From: Rhizodiscina lignyota
Lineage: Eukaryota; Ascomycota; Dothideomycetes; Aulographales; Rhizodiscinaceae
Direction: 5' to 3'
Length of the DNA stretch: 64,000 nucleotides
Assembly: GCA_010015805.1 (NCBI GenBank)
Contig: ML978130.1
Location: 62,001 to 126,000 of the forward strand
Within the stretch, counting starts at the first letter, position 1. Every line of letters starts with the position of its first letter. A model generated the notes under the pieces. The model was not told the DNA's origin, did not search any database, and saw nothing but the letters and a program-made list of their open reading frames with translations. This document shows, in pieces, positions 47,620 through 62,396 of this stretch. The translations under genes were made by a program, and so were the position numbers.

Positions 47620-49551
47620 ATGGCGATGGATGAGCGCAAGAATTCCCCCTCGCTTCTAGACAGAACGTTCTGTCCCCACTGTGGAAATTTGGACTGGAGA
47701 TCCGCTGAGCTCGACGTAAACCCGCGTTTATGTAAAAGATCCGTCTTTCGAAAGACAAGCGAAAACTGCAGATTCTGTGGTTTAATCTATAAAGCTTCTA
47801 GTCTCCTCATCAATCCAAACGGGCAAGAAGTGAAGCCCTTTGAATCCTTCACGTTATCCCTATATCAGAAATGTCCTCCCCGGCTTCAGGCAGACGAAGA
47901 CTTGTTATTCTTCGAGGTCTCCATCTTTGGGGCTGTGCCAGACGTCCTCACATGGGGCATCCTCCCATATCTCCCCCCATTGCCGCAGGATCCCGCTTCG
48001 GATCGGACTTTTTCTTTTGTTAGACGACAGATCGAAGATTGCTCATTACATCATGACGAGTGCCGCATCCGCCGTGCCACCACAGCCCCGAAAAGACTTC
48101 TTAGTGTTTCGGCAGACAACGGGCGTATCAGACTTGCCCGTTCTGATACACATAGCCGGGAGAAATATGCGACTTTGAGTTATTGCTGGGGTGGGGATCA
48201 AGGTCTGAAACTGACCAAGGCAGATGAAGTATTCTTCCAAGAGCACATCGAATGGGGGCAGTTAACGCCGCTGCATCAGGATGCTGTGACTCTGTGCAGA
48301 CGACTAGATATACCCTTTTTATGGATCGACGCATTTTGCATCTGCCAGGACGATATGGATGACTGGAGGGAAGAATCAGCTCATATGGCTGACATATACG
48401 AGAATGCCTGTATTACCATCTTCGCAGCTGCTTGTTCAAGCCCGAGAGATTCATTCTTGATTCCGCACACTTGCGTTCAAAAAGAACTTGTACAAGAAGA
48501 CGGAGCCAGCTCTTCACCACTCGTCCTAGCTCGTCGACGGTTACTTTATGGGCTACACTGCACTGAATCTGCTTTCGTGGACCCATTAGAGCGTCGAGCC
48601 TGGGCATTTCAAGAATTTCAACTGCCTCGAAGGATTCTGATATACACGTCTGAAGAAGTCCAGTGGAGCTGTAGAATGACAACAGCTTGCGAGTGTGCTG
48701 ACGACTATGGACATGTCGATCCGCGAAATTCACTGTACCGTGGCAGGCTCAATTCGGACCGAATGGAGATATTTTCTCTTTGGCGGGACATGGTCGCGCG
48801 GTATTCGGAATGCTCGATGACGCACCAACGAGACAAACTCGTGGCGCTATCAGGCCTCGCATCTAGAATCGGCGAAATGCTGGAGTCTCCCTACCTTGCC
48901 GGCTTATGGAAAGTCAATTTGATTCATGACCTCCTGTGGAAAATGGATCGCAGTTTCTCAGGCTTGCAACCTTCCCCACAAGCGTACCGGGCGCCGACTT
49001 GGTCATTAGCTTCTGTAAATGGTCGCATTGAATGGCTGAGTTCGACAACTAGCGAACCCACCAGAGAAATACTCGTTGCGCTTGAAGAGGTAAATTGCAC
49101 GCCCAAAGGTGGCCAAACTTACGGCGAAGTTTCAGACGGATATCTGCGAGTAACAGGGCGACTTGTAGCGGGCACTCTAGACATTGGCGGTGACAACAGA
49201 CATGCTTTACAAATCCTTACTCCATTTGGCTTCGCCGCTAATGAGCGTTTTTTGAACTTCGCTTTCGACACGATTCTTACAAACACCAAAATACAGCAGG
49301 AGTCCGGTCAGCTCTTCTACACGGCTTGCCGCTCCAAAACAACCTCTCCGCAAAGTTTCAGTTCAGCTCATGTCAATTGTTTACCAGTCTTGCGCGATAG
49401 TACGGAGTGGCAGCATATACTGCTTTTGGCTCAGTCCGCACGTAGACCCGGTTTTTATGAAAGGATTGGACTCGCTTGGTGTGATGTGGGATATATGGAG
49501 TTCAATAAGTATGTGGATGGGCTCCCATGGCAGAGTATCACCATAATTTAA
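47620..49551 (+). CDS. HET-domain (heterokaryon incompatibility) protein
   Basis: HET-domain proteins (PF06985) trigger or execute programmed cell death when genetically different hyphae fuse; the domain resembles TIR folds. Single exon, 643 residues. The N-terminus has two Cys-x2-Cys pairs (C18-C21 and C50-C53), a common zinc-ribbon-like lead-in. The HET domain spans roughly residues 185-350, with YATLSYCWGG, then FLWIDAFCICQDDMDDWREE, then MADIYENACITIFAA, and the later ERRAWAFQEFQLPRRILIYT. The C-terminal 250 residues contain the usual APTWSLASVNG motif. No NACHT, STAND or repeat domain follows, so it is a stand-alone HET protein. Allelic role in incompatibility cannot be judged from one genome. 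It is bracketed by housekeeping genes. Confidence 0.95.
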   Translation: MAMDERKNSPSLLDRTFCPHCGNLDWRSAELDVNPRLCKRSVFRKTSENCRFCGLIYKASSLLINPNGQEVKPFESFTLSLYQKCPPRLQADEDLLFFEVSIFGAVPDVLTWGILPYLPPLPQDPASDRTFSFVRRQIEDCSLHHDECRIRRATTAPKRLLSVSADNGRIRLARSDTHSREKYATLSYCWGGDQGLKLTKADEVFFQEHIEWGQLTPLHQDAVTLCRRLDIPFLWIDAFCICQDDMDDWREESAHMADIYENACITIFAAACSSPRDSFLIPHTCVQKELVQEDGASSSPLVLARRRLLYGLHCTESAFVDPLERRAWAFQEFQLPRRILIYTSEEVQWSCRMTTACECADDYGHVDPRNSLYRGRLNSDRMEIFSLWRDMVARYSECSMTHQRDKLVALSGLASRIGEMLESPYLAGLWKVNLIHDLLWKMDRSFSGLQPSPQAYRAPTWSLASVNGRIEWLSSTTSEPTREILVALEEVNCTPKGGQTYGEVSDGYLRVTGRLVAGTLDIGGDNRHALQILTPFGFAANERFLNFAFDTILTNTKIQQESGQLFYTACRSKTTSPQSFSSAHVNCLPVLRDSTEWQHILLLAQSARRPGFYERIGLAWCDVGYMEFNKYVDGLPWQSITII

Positions 49552-50575
49552 GGAGAGTCCCGAATACGACGGAAAAGGAATCATCAAGGTATGACTGTGT
49601 GTGGCGGTCTTCGAATCAGCGATACCCATTTCTTGGGAAACACGTCTTGGAAGTTGAATTCACTTCTTGTCATGTTTGAATTTCCCTCCACCTATCTTCT
49701 CAGTAATCAATTGTTGGAATACGCTGGATAAAAATCAGCGTTGGAACTTTAGACACCGCATCGAAGCGGCTTGAGAAACCCGTGAATGTCTTAATATGTT
49801 ACCGCCATACGATCTATCAGGAGAAGTTCACCGACCTTTGGTGAGATCCAACAACGAATACACGTACGTAAAAGTTTCCTGTATTCCATGCGCTGCAACA
49901 TTGCGAGTGGATGGCATGTCAGACGTGAAGCGCATGTAAAAACTGAGAAATAGCTGTTGTCGGGCAGAGAAGAATACATGTATCTGAATGGAAGGAGTTA
50001 TCTTACGTACTCTAACCCTAACCCCGATATCTGGACGGACGCCCCACGGTAACTGCCATTGCCTTCAGTAGTGTCAACCCGAAGTTAACGAACATTAGTC
50101 ATTTAATGCTAGAGGGCATCTTGAAGTTTCTCCTGCAGAGTTGCACGCTTTGCTACAGGAACGGTCTAGCAGAAGAAAAGATTCGTCGAATTTTGCGCAC
50201 CTGAAGTTGAGCACCATAAGTCTCGAGCAAACGCACGCGAGTCCTCACATTTTAAACGTGACGACATCGAGAGTTCATGCAAAGATGCACGTGAAGGAAT
50301 GTAATAATGAAAACATTCGATTTAGCTATTGGCGTTGAGCCTAGAAATGCAACAGGATAGGCGCACAGGCACCTTTGTCTCTTGTTTGTCTGGGGTATTC
50401 CAACAATCCCAAGCCACTACCTCTTTTTTTGGTCTTTGACCATTTTTACCTTTTTTTTTTTGATGGGGTATGACGCCTTTAATGTGCAGTGCAATGAATA
50501 AATTCCCTTCCCGTGGCCTTGGGCACCCAGTTGGCACGCAATAAACCTCAAACAAGAAACATCTTAAGCCCGACC
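49552..50575. other. Convergent intergenic region
   Basis: About 1 kb between the convergent HET gene and the large hypothetical gene. It contains two TAACCC units near 50010-50030 and T-rich runs at 50425-50460, but no gene I can support. Confidence 0.4.
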
Positions 50576-53500
50576 TCACTCATCGACTTCCATCTTAGCA
50601 TCACTGTCCTGAGCACTGTCATCGTCGGTCGATGCGTCAGGCTCCTCCATGAAAGCATCTTCGAGGCTGCGCCGATCCGAGTCCATGTCGTCCTGGTCGG
50701 TGGCAGTAGTGGTGTTGCCGGTGGTCTGCTGGTTGGGCCTCACCGCCGGGTCCAATAGCGAGAGCTGCCTGGCGTAGTTCACGAGGATGTTAGTCTGTAG
50801 CTTGTCCACTTCCATCTCCGTGGCCGTGCTCCATGCCAGCTGCTTCATCTCCTCCTTGGTGAGAGGCTTTGCCTTGGGTTCCGTGGATGGGTCGTGAGGT
50901 GCCTGCGCAGGGCCTTGTGGGGGAGGAGTGTCGCGACCCTCGCGGGCAATAGCCATTGCGCGATCTTGATCCAGGAGCTGCGGGTCGATGTTAGCGTAGA
51001 TCCTCTGCTGCTGCGCAGGCGAGAGGCCAGGGGGGCGGATGCCGCATTCGACTTCCAGGCGGTAGATGTGCGCTTGGATAAGCGCCAATTCCTCAGCGTC
51101 GAGGCTGCCGGGGAACTGATCGAATGCGTTCCTCACATTGTCGGCGCAACTGCAGCGACGGCGATGACCACATCCCTTGCGTTCAACAGGCATTTTTGAT
51201 GATGATGGGCCTGGGAATAGTTTGTAAACTGACGGTTGATGAAATCTGTAATGGGTGTCGACGGTGCAAAAGTTGGCGCGCACGTTATGCTGCCCGACCC
51301 GTGAACGGTCCTGGACAGGGGAACGATTGTGTGAAGACCGATGGTTTGGAAAAGATGGGGGAATGGAACGGTTAAAAGGGGAACGGCCGCTATGGGGTTT
51401 CCTTATGCGGTGATCCGTTTGATAGTGTTGAGGAGTTTTCAACGGCGATTGATCTGAACTAGTTTCAACTTCGGACGAGACATCAATGGAGGAATTCGTG
51501 TTATCTCCATTTATCGAACGATTGTTGGCTCGCCAATGCTTTCTCTCTTTAGGCTTCTTGCTTTCTCTGGGGTTGAGTGGTACTGCGGGAGTGGCATAAT
51601 TCATCGAATCCGAGAGGTCATCCCGGCGAATCTGATGTGCCCTCCAATCGGATGGGAGTTCCGGACGCTTCGATTTCGCGGAACCTTTTGCTCTTGGCAT
51701 CGATGAAGAGTGCTCAAGGCTTTTCTCAACTGAGGAGAGTCTGTTGAGTTGCGTAGCGAGCGGTGTTTGCCGGGGATCCTTCCCAACTACGATGTCTTCG
51801 CCATTATGAGGAGTTGCTGCGCCAGTGCGTTTCCTTGGACCTGGAAGTTGTAGAGATCCGATGGATGACTTATCCTCATTCCTCTGGAGAACTTGTTTAT
51901 CCTTTGAGCGACTCGTATGCCCCTTCTTTGACTCTGGTGTGCTCTGCAAGGAACTCGACGAATTCGTCCACCGACCCTTGCCCCGGCGGGGAGTAGTCTT
52001 TCGCCAAAGCTTCAACTTCTCTTCTGGCATCTCATCCGTGAATACTGTCTGCTCGAGAAACGAGTTGAACTGTTCTGACGCAATCTCTCCCCATTTATCT
52101 TTCTCCGCAGGCTTCTGCGAGTCGAGGACTACCGCGCTGTCACGCCGCCTGCGATGTGCCTCGCCGCCTGCCTCATTTTGCAATCCTGCCTCTGCAACAC
52201 CCATATATGCCGCAGACTGTTGTTGTGGAGACTCCCCAACATCGGTCATCATACGCACTGTCATTGGCCGCGGCATCATCACCATCTCAGGTTGTGTAAC
52301 ATTGTAGAGTTTCCTCTCCATTGCATGTCTGCTCTCATTTGCCTTGCGATACGTGCTGAAGACATCGTCGTGCATCTCCTGCGCCGACTGCTCGAAGTCA
52401 GAGAGTAGGTGTATCTGAGGCGGTTGATAATGGAGCTGTGGCTCGGGCGGAGAATGCGACGGTCGGTATTCGTCTGGTAGAGGAGACACGTCCGGCTCGT
52501 CGCTGTCGTAGTCGTAGTCGTAATATGCCCTTGCGGTGCCTTGGACGCGTACGCTATTCTGGGAAAGAGCACGAAGGACAGTTGACGCGTAGGTCTTCAA
52601 TGTGGGTGCAGATCGAAGCGTACACTCTGGGCGATGTGGCCGTACGCGTGGGAGTGTTGCGCTGTAATACTCTTGTGGCTCGACACATTGCGGCCAAACC
52701 TGCGGCAGCAACATTAAGTTGATACGGCAGCGCATGACGCGCTCGAATCGTACGCCGTCTGGAAAGCGCTTGACGGCCACGGTTGTAGCATCAATCGTAC
52801 AAATGCGCTGGCCTCCGTGAACGCTCATGAACTGATGAGGCGGATATCGTACACTGGCGGACGCAACCACGCGGTACGCTTGAAGTGAGCGATCCCACAA
52901 GAACTCGAAGCCATCCGACTCAACATGGTGCTGAGTATCCAGTTCAAAATCTTCGTATTGCTTGCTCAACTCAACCTCTGTGAAGCGAGGGCAGAGGAAG
53001 AATTCTTCACTGTCTTCGACACAGTTCTGCAAGTTCAGAAACACCGGCAATGGTGGTGTCCAGGCAACATAACTCTTTACCCTCACGTTGTTTGGGTAGC
53101 GGTACTGTGGGAATAGTTGCACTGTGAACTTGCAGGAAGGCGGTGAGCCACCGATGAAGCAATCATAAGTGGTAAGAAGGTTGCAGACGGAGTCGTGTGG
53201 GTGCTTGGGACCCGCAAGCCATTGGTACTGAACAGGCGCGTGACGCTTGAAGTGGTTGATCATAGACTCGACGAGATACTGCGTGTCAATCGAGAAGACT
53301 GCAGAGCCAATATCTTTGATGAAAGTCGTAAAGTCGCGAGCGCGTCGCTCGCGTTTCTTGGCTGGCACTTCCTCTGCGTCTAACGAAGTGAGTTGTACAG
53401 TTAAAATTAAGAGCTTGGAGAAGATTACCAGCTTCAGGGCAGGAGTCCTTGAAGCTTGAAGTGAGGACTCTGGCGATGTATTGCTCCACTACGGTTTTGA

Positions 53501-53753
53501 AGGCATGCTCCCAATACAGGATCTCTTCGGCCTGTGCAATGGAGGTGCCTTTCCAAGTTGTTGTCACATCCTTGTACTCGAGAGCGCCTTGACGGGGTAC
53601 GTCGTAACGACGGAGCTGCGGTATGTATGCATCCAACGCATTTCTCTTGCTGTTCCAGGGGCCGTACAGTTCCACGGTAGCCTTTGAAGTCAATAAGCAT
53701 CGAAGGCGTGTGCCACAAAGGAGACTTACAGAGACTTCCTCGGACTGACCCAT
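50576..53753 (-). CDS. Large hypothetical protein, nuclear-like, unknown function
   Basis: I do not recognise a family. Exons 53730-53753 (eight codons, MGQSEEVS), 53429-53681 and 50576-53379, introns 48 and 49 nt, 1026 residues. The N-terminal 330 residues look globular: ATVELYGPWNSKRNALDAY, then RRARDFTTFIKDIGSAVFSID, then SVHGGQRICTIDATTVAVKRF. The middle 400 residues are disordered, rich in Ser, Pro, Arg and Lys (RKTTPRRGKGRWTNSSSS). Near the C-terminus a small Cys/His cluster (KGCGHRRRCSCADNVRNAF) leads into a helical segment (AEELALIQAHIYRLEVECGIRPP). The tail is strongly acidic (DDDSAQDSDAKMEVDE). Basic middle, acidic tail and Cys cluster suggest a nuclear scaffold or chromatin factor, but this is inference. 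The first intron is a multiple of three without stops. Confidence 0.8.
53682..53729 (-). other. In-frame 48-nt intron in the large hypothetical gene
   Basis: GTAAGT donor, TTGAC branch-like site and CAAAG acceptor, 3n in length with no in-frame stop. Retention would insert 16 residues after MGQSEEVS. Confidence 0.65.
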
Positions 53754-54377
53754 GGCGATAGCTGAAGCTGAGGGAGACAGAACGATGTATGGAAAATGAT
53801 GTTGAAGAAGAGAAAGAAGAAAATAAGGTGAAACTCTGCGAAAGCATTATAAGAGCTGTTTGTTATCCGCACCTGCTTTATCGAGGTCATCGTTTGCAAA
53901 GCAAGGCACTCCTTCTTTCGTCCCAAATGAGAAGAGCAAGAAGTCGCGAACCCTGAAGCACGTTTGCAATAAGAGTGGTATTGAGAACATCATAGCTCTT
54001 GTCGTCGATATATGGATAATTACAGCACACCTTCGCCTCTGGTTAGTGTCTTCCTCGATCTTTGTACGGGGACTTGAGCTTCGTCAAGATTATGCTCGGG
54101 AGTTTAGGTGCTAACACTCTCACTTACGATTGAAATCTATCCGAAGCGGTGCTTGCATTTCCAATTCTGCCAGACTCCATAGCCATTGCAATTGCATTTA
54201 ATCCCAAGGCAATGCCCTCTGGCTTCTCCTTCCACCAGCGCAATCGATGTGGTTATTCCACCTGCTCTCTCCCTCCAATCCATCTCAGCAGGGACGAACC
54301 TCCACAGATTCACGCACGAGGCATATAAACACATGCTCGGAGCTGGCTATTGATCGATCAATATGCATCTACATGTC
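53754..54377. other. Intergenic region upstream of the large hypothetical gene
   Basis: About 620 bp between the hypothetical start and the PDK-type stop. It is T-rich just upstream of the start (TTCTTCTTTC on the minus-strand complement) and holds no supported gene. Confidence 0.4.
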
Positions 54378-55844
54378 TCAGACGGCATCCATGCTTCCTC
54401 TGGTCATGATTTGCTCGTTCTTATTACCAAGCTTCGAGATCTGCAGGAACGCATCGGTACCATAGCCCTCAAGACTATGTATCTCTAGACTTCCTGCCCA
54501 ATACTCCGCATAGATCCTACTCATCGGAAGGCCAATCCCCAACCGAAGATCGGGCGTCCTCGTCGTCAGCGATGCCAGCGACCCCGTGAGTCGTTCTGGC
54601 TCCGCAAGCTCGACTGCTTGCTTGTCGCTCGGGAAAGCGGGCCGCACTTCTTGCAGTGTGGCCGCCATTGTCGGAACTTTGGATAAATTCTGCATTCGCA
54701 GGTCGCGTCTGGGTCCTTTGCTGAACGACCACAAGTGTGGCAATATATCTCCAGGTATGCCACCACCTTGATCGGAAATGCGGATAATAACGTGTTGACT
54801 TGTCTCGCAGATCAGCACTTCAATTGGAGGCGGGCCACCCTCCTTACGACCCCAATGCTCCGTCACTGCCTGGATGGAGTTGCGCAGCAGCTCTCCGATG
54901 ATATACTCCAAGTGGCTGAGGATATACGGAAACGTCGCGTCCATATGGCCTTGAAGCTTGACCTCTGGGACCTTGATATCCTCTCCGTAAGTCTCGCGCA
55001 TAAGATTCTGTGTCGTAGCTGCAACACGCTCAACTACTTCTTTAGCATTGCAGCGCAGAAATACTTCACCGACAAAGTCGAGGTTAGCGTCATCGCGAGG
55101 ATTAGCGTTGGGGAAGTGCCAGGGTGAGTTGAAAGTGTCTGTGAGCGCAAGATGTTGTTCTGCAATTACGCGCCGCGATATGCGATTCCTCAACATTGTG
55201 GTCATGAACTTGTCCGTCTCTTCTGGCCGCATGAGGCCTTGCACCTCCAGCACGCCCATCGCTAACCTCGGTATGACTGTCAAGTGCTCATGCAGAGTCG
55301 AACGAATGATATCGCAGAACTTTTCATTGTCTGCGAGCGTCTTGACCTCAGGTGTCCGGCGGTATCGATCGAAGGATTTGTAGTAGGTCTCGTAGACGTG
55401 TTTGATGTGTGGATTTTGGACGACGACATAAGGCAAGGCTTGAATATCTCGCAGTCGATGTGCAATCCTACACGAGTGTCAGACGGTGGGTTGCGATTTC
55501 TAAGTGTTTTTCGAACCTCGTTGGAACCTCTGTGCGGACGTAGTTTGCGGAGCTGATGAGTCGCTCTTCTGTCAAGGTGCGGCCAAAGAAGGTCAACTGC
55601 CGCAGACTGATTGGTCTTGGATCCCTTCGAACCCATCTACAATGACATTGTTAGAGATGAATCTGCCAGCACCGAAGCAAACGCACTCATCCAGAACGGT
55701 CGATGGTCGCCATGTTGCCTCGACATGAGCACTTGCCGAAGCGCATCTTATGGAACATTGAAGGTGTATTGGCACGGGGGCTCTACGAGTGAAGTGGCCC
55801 TGGAGGCTCCGCGCGTTCAGCAATCGCTTCACCTTCAACGCCAT
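54378..55844 (-). CDS. Mitochondrial PDK/BCKDK-type protein kinase
   Basis: Mitochondrial serine kinase with a GHKL (histidine-kinase-like) ATP site, which inactivates pyruvate or branched-chain 2-oxoacid dehydrogenase. Exons 55687-55844, 55517-55636 and 54378-55467, introns of 50 and 49 nt, 455 residues. The N-terminus is an Arg-rich presequence (MALKVKRLLNARSLQGHFTRR). The conserved opening RDPRPISLRQLTFFGRTLTE, then LISSANYVRTEVPTRIAHRL, is restored across two splices. The regulatory helical domain includes LAMGVLEVQGLM. The ATP site shows the N-box (ELLRNSIQAV), G1 (SDQGGGIPGDI) and G2 (LGIGLPMSRIYAEYWAGSLEI). The sequence is closer to the yeast Pkp2 type than Pkp1, by the RPISLRQL opening and long ATP lid. 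Which dehydrogenase it acts on is not decidable here. Confidence 0.92.
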
Positions 55845-56429
55845 GGTGAGTGAGGCAGGCGAGGTCGGGGTGGAGGTTGTCTTGTGCTCCGCGCATTTTC
55901 TGCAGTGCTCCGCGCCGCTTGAGTCACACGACGCTAGGATGGCAATGTTTGCAGCAGGACGGGCTCCGGGGGCCCAGTTAGCTGTGTAGCGCTGGCATCA
56001 TTCACTTGAAGCCATCACGACAGCGACAGCTCGCACGATGGATTAAGCGCCAGGGCCTTGTAATTGGCAGCGGCGGCGCTGTGTGAAGAGGGCAGAGGGC
56101 GCGCGGCCGGCGCACCAATGACGTGCACGTGAACGCGCATCGTTCCTGGTGGTGACGGGCAAAGGCTGCCATCACGCTCAAAGAAAGCTCCTGAAAGCTG
56201 CAAAGCTGCAATTACAAGTCACTTCACTCTCCCGCCCATATAACCTCCCACCGCTCCGCTTCGCCCTCTGTGCGTGCCTCGCTCCCACGCTCTTACGCTG
56301 CTGTGGCTTTGCGCCGGCAAGCTCACATTCTTCGTAAGCTGCCCGTTTTCCACTTTCCCCACCATCGCCACACCTGTCCAGCTTTTCGCGCATCACCACT
56401 TCTCGATAAACATCCGCGCCCTTGCAGCG
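55845..56429. promoter_or_regulatory. Divergent promoter region, PDK-type/USP genes
   Basis: This 585-bp region separates divergent starts. CCAAT motifs are present in both orientations (for example near 56053 and 56116), and the last 200 bp before the protease start are pyrimidine-rich. Confidence 0.45.
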
Positions 56430-60201
<3,772 letters not shown>

Positions 60202-60710
60202 ATGTCGACTCCTCCCTACGCTCCAGCCCAGTCGTTACGGAGTTGCGGTGGCGGTTTTTCTTTCGCCTTGCTCTAGAGAAGGTCCAGCGTTGGATGATGG
60301 AAGTGTCACGATGCGATTTGCATGGCCTGAGGCGTCAGGGGTGTCCCTTTTGGCTTCGTTTTATTTTGTTTCACGGGAACGGTATCGATATACAGTAGCG
60401 ACTGCATGGATTCCTTTTGCAAATTGGCTCCATACCTATGTAGACGTATATGGCGAGGCTCCAGCAATGCGAACAATTGCCTGAAATGCGGATTTGGGTC
60501 CGAACTACATGTAAAATGTGAATTGCAAAATCGTGCCCTTTCCCTTCCAATTAATCTGCTGTTGCTCGGTGCATGTAAATTGCCGGCGTTGAGCATCTCC
60601 AATCTGATTCGCAGGCACGCCAAGCTCTTCCCCTTTCGGCCAGCTCAGCATCATCTCGAACTTTTCGCGACACGCACGACCAGCTCGATTTTCCACATCC
60701 ACAATCCAAA
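60202..60710. other. Intergenic region, USP to p24 gene
   Basis: About 510 bp, tandem orientation. It contains the 3' region of the protease gene and the p24 promoter; pyrimidine-rich in the last 100 bp. No gene seen. Confidence 0.4.
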
Positions 60711-61633
60711 ATGCACGCCACGTCGATATTATCGTGCCTGCTGGCCTTCCTGGTCGCGTCAGCCTCCTCGACGGCACTAACATACAAAGTCCAGGCGAAC
60801 GAGAAGGCATGTTTCTTCACGGAAACAGAGCAGAAGGGCGCGAAGATTGCGTTCTACTTCGCTGTACGTCCCTCCTGCTCGAACTTTACCCTCCTACTCT
60901 TCCGATACTACTCTGGAGAGGGGCATGAAGAGGGGCTGTGAGCTAACAGCGCTTTGCAGGTTCAATCCGGCGGCAACTTCGACATCGACTACGAGGTTAT
61001 CGGGCCAAACGAGCGCCAGCTCTTCGACGGCGAGAAGGAGAGACAGGGCGATTTTGTGTTCACGGCGAATGATGTCGGCGAATACAGGTTCTGCTTCAAC
61101 AATGACATGTCGAGCTTCTCGGAGAAGACGGTGGACTTTGAGATAGCTGTACGCACTTCCCTCCTCCAGACAGTACTCGACCCGCACTGCTATATGACAT
61201 GGATTGTAGACTCCATGCCACTCTCGAGATACTCGAAATGCCACAGTAACTAACATTCATGTTGCACTAGGTCGAAAACGCACCTCGCGCCGCCCAACTA
61301 CCCTCAAAGCAAGGCTCCTCCCCCGAACAAACCTCCGTGCTCGAAGAGTCTATCACCAAGCTGTCCGGCCAGCTCAGCACGATCACGCGCAACCAGAAGT
61401 ACTTCCGCACGCGCGAGAACCGCAACTTCTCGACAGTCAGAAGCACGGAGCGCAGAATCTTCAATTTCAGCATCATCGAGAGCGTGATGATCGTCACGAT
61501 GGCCGGGTTGCAGGTGTTTATTGTGAAGTTCTTCTTCCAAGGGGCACGGAAAGGTATTATACTGGCATACTCGTGCTTCGAAGATATATATTGGACATTG
61601 ATTGCTAACGTTGGATGTGCAGGATACGTTTGA
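60711..61633 (+). CDS. p24/EMP24 family cargo receptor
   Basis: COPII/COPI vesicle protein that packages GPI-anchored and other cargo between endoplasmic reticulum and Golgi. Exons 60711-60863, 60960-61148, 61271-61553 and 61623-61633 (last exon 11 nt), introns of 96, 122 and 69 nt, 211 residues. The signal peptide MHATSILSCLLAFLVASASS is followed by the GOLD domain, with the paired cysteines in EKACFFTE and YRFCFNND and the FDIDYEVIGPNERQLFDGE segment. A coiled coil (SVLEESITKLSGQLSTITRNQ) and the membrane helix (SIIESVMIVTMAGLQVFIVKFFF) come next. The cytosolic tail is short (QGARKGYV) and lacks a clear C-terminal di-lysine. Phenylalanines sit just inside the membrane end. Splice sites fall at the usual p24 positions. 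It resembles the Erp/TMED5-like subgroup. Confidence 0.92.
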
Positions 61634-62039
61634 ACGAATCACGAACGTCCTTCGAGCCATCTGCAAGACCTCGGGCCTTTTGTCCCTATCGAGAATCTTA
61701 TATGGATATGGAGCCCGGTATGTAGAATTTGACGGCATGGCATACGGCGTCCTGGGCATCTACAAAGGCGAACTTGACAGGCAGTCATGCGTTTGTTGCG
61801 GAGCGTGCATCGTATACCTTGCAATGACTGGATAGCAGTGGTGAGATACGTGTTCAATATGGTTTGCGATATGTATCTTTAGCTACACGCCTTTTATGAA
61901 GCTTTGCTGCTCCGGACAATGCTCATGAGAAGTCGTCTTGAAACGCCTCCTATCGCAGTCTCTTGCAATAACCGCTGTGAGACTTCAGCGATTCAGAGGC
62001 CAATTGTAGGTGCAAATGCCTCGATTCATTGATTAATCT
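61634..62039. other. Convergent 3' intergenic region
   Basis: About 400 bp between the p24 gene and the small minus-strand gene, without a supported coding frame. Confidence 0.4.
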
Positions 62040-62396
62040 TCACAAAGCCATGAGAAACTCCCCAAGCGCATCAATACTCTCTTCGTCAACCTCCCGCAAC
62101 AAGGCAGAAGTATCAATGAAAAAGTTGAGATGGTAGCCAGCAAAAATTACGCCAGTGAAGCCCCCGAAGGAGATTCATACCAGTCCCACTCCACGTTGTG
62201 CAATGTAGGCGGAACTGATAGAACGACCGTCGTGTTGATCACGGTGTTCCCAACAAGGTCTGTGAGAATTGTCAGCAAAAAGTTCGAAATTTTCGGGGGG
62301 GCGAGGCAACTTGACGTACAAGTATGAGAGAAAAGAAAGCGCTTTCTGAGCGCGCGAGGGCGGCTTATAAAGAGCTGAGCGGCGAGCTTGGACCAT
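62040..62396 (-). CDS. Small unresolved gene, about 120 codons
   Basis: I do not recognise the product. An ATG at 62396 opens MVQARRSALYKPPSRAQKAL, a basic, mitochondrial-presequence-like start. An intron at 62260-62319 (GTACGT donor, CTGAC branch site, TCACAG acceptor) is well formed. The 3' end carries a clearly protein-like stretch (GFTGVIFAGYHLNFFIDTSA then LLREVDEESIDALGEFLMAL) up to the stop at 62040. Between them the frame containing the ATG meets a stop, while another frame (TVINTTVVLSVPPTLHNVEW) reads well. Either a G5 run near 62170 is one base short, or a second, atypical intron is present. A compact locus with a basic leader and acidic C-terminus is consistent with a small mitochondrial protein, but that is a guess. 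Confidence 0.35.

Noticed and set aside
50008-50032. Telomere-like TAACCC units
   Set aside because: Only two copies, inside unique gene-bearing DNA; too few for a telomeric remnant.
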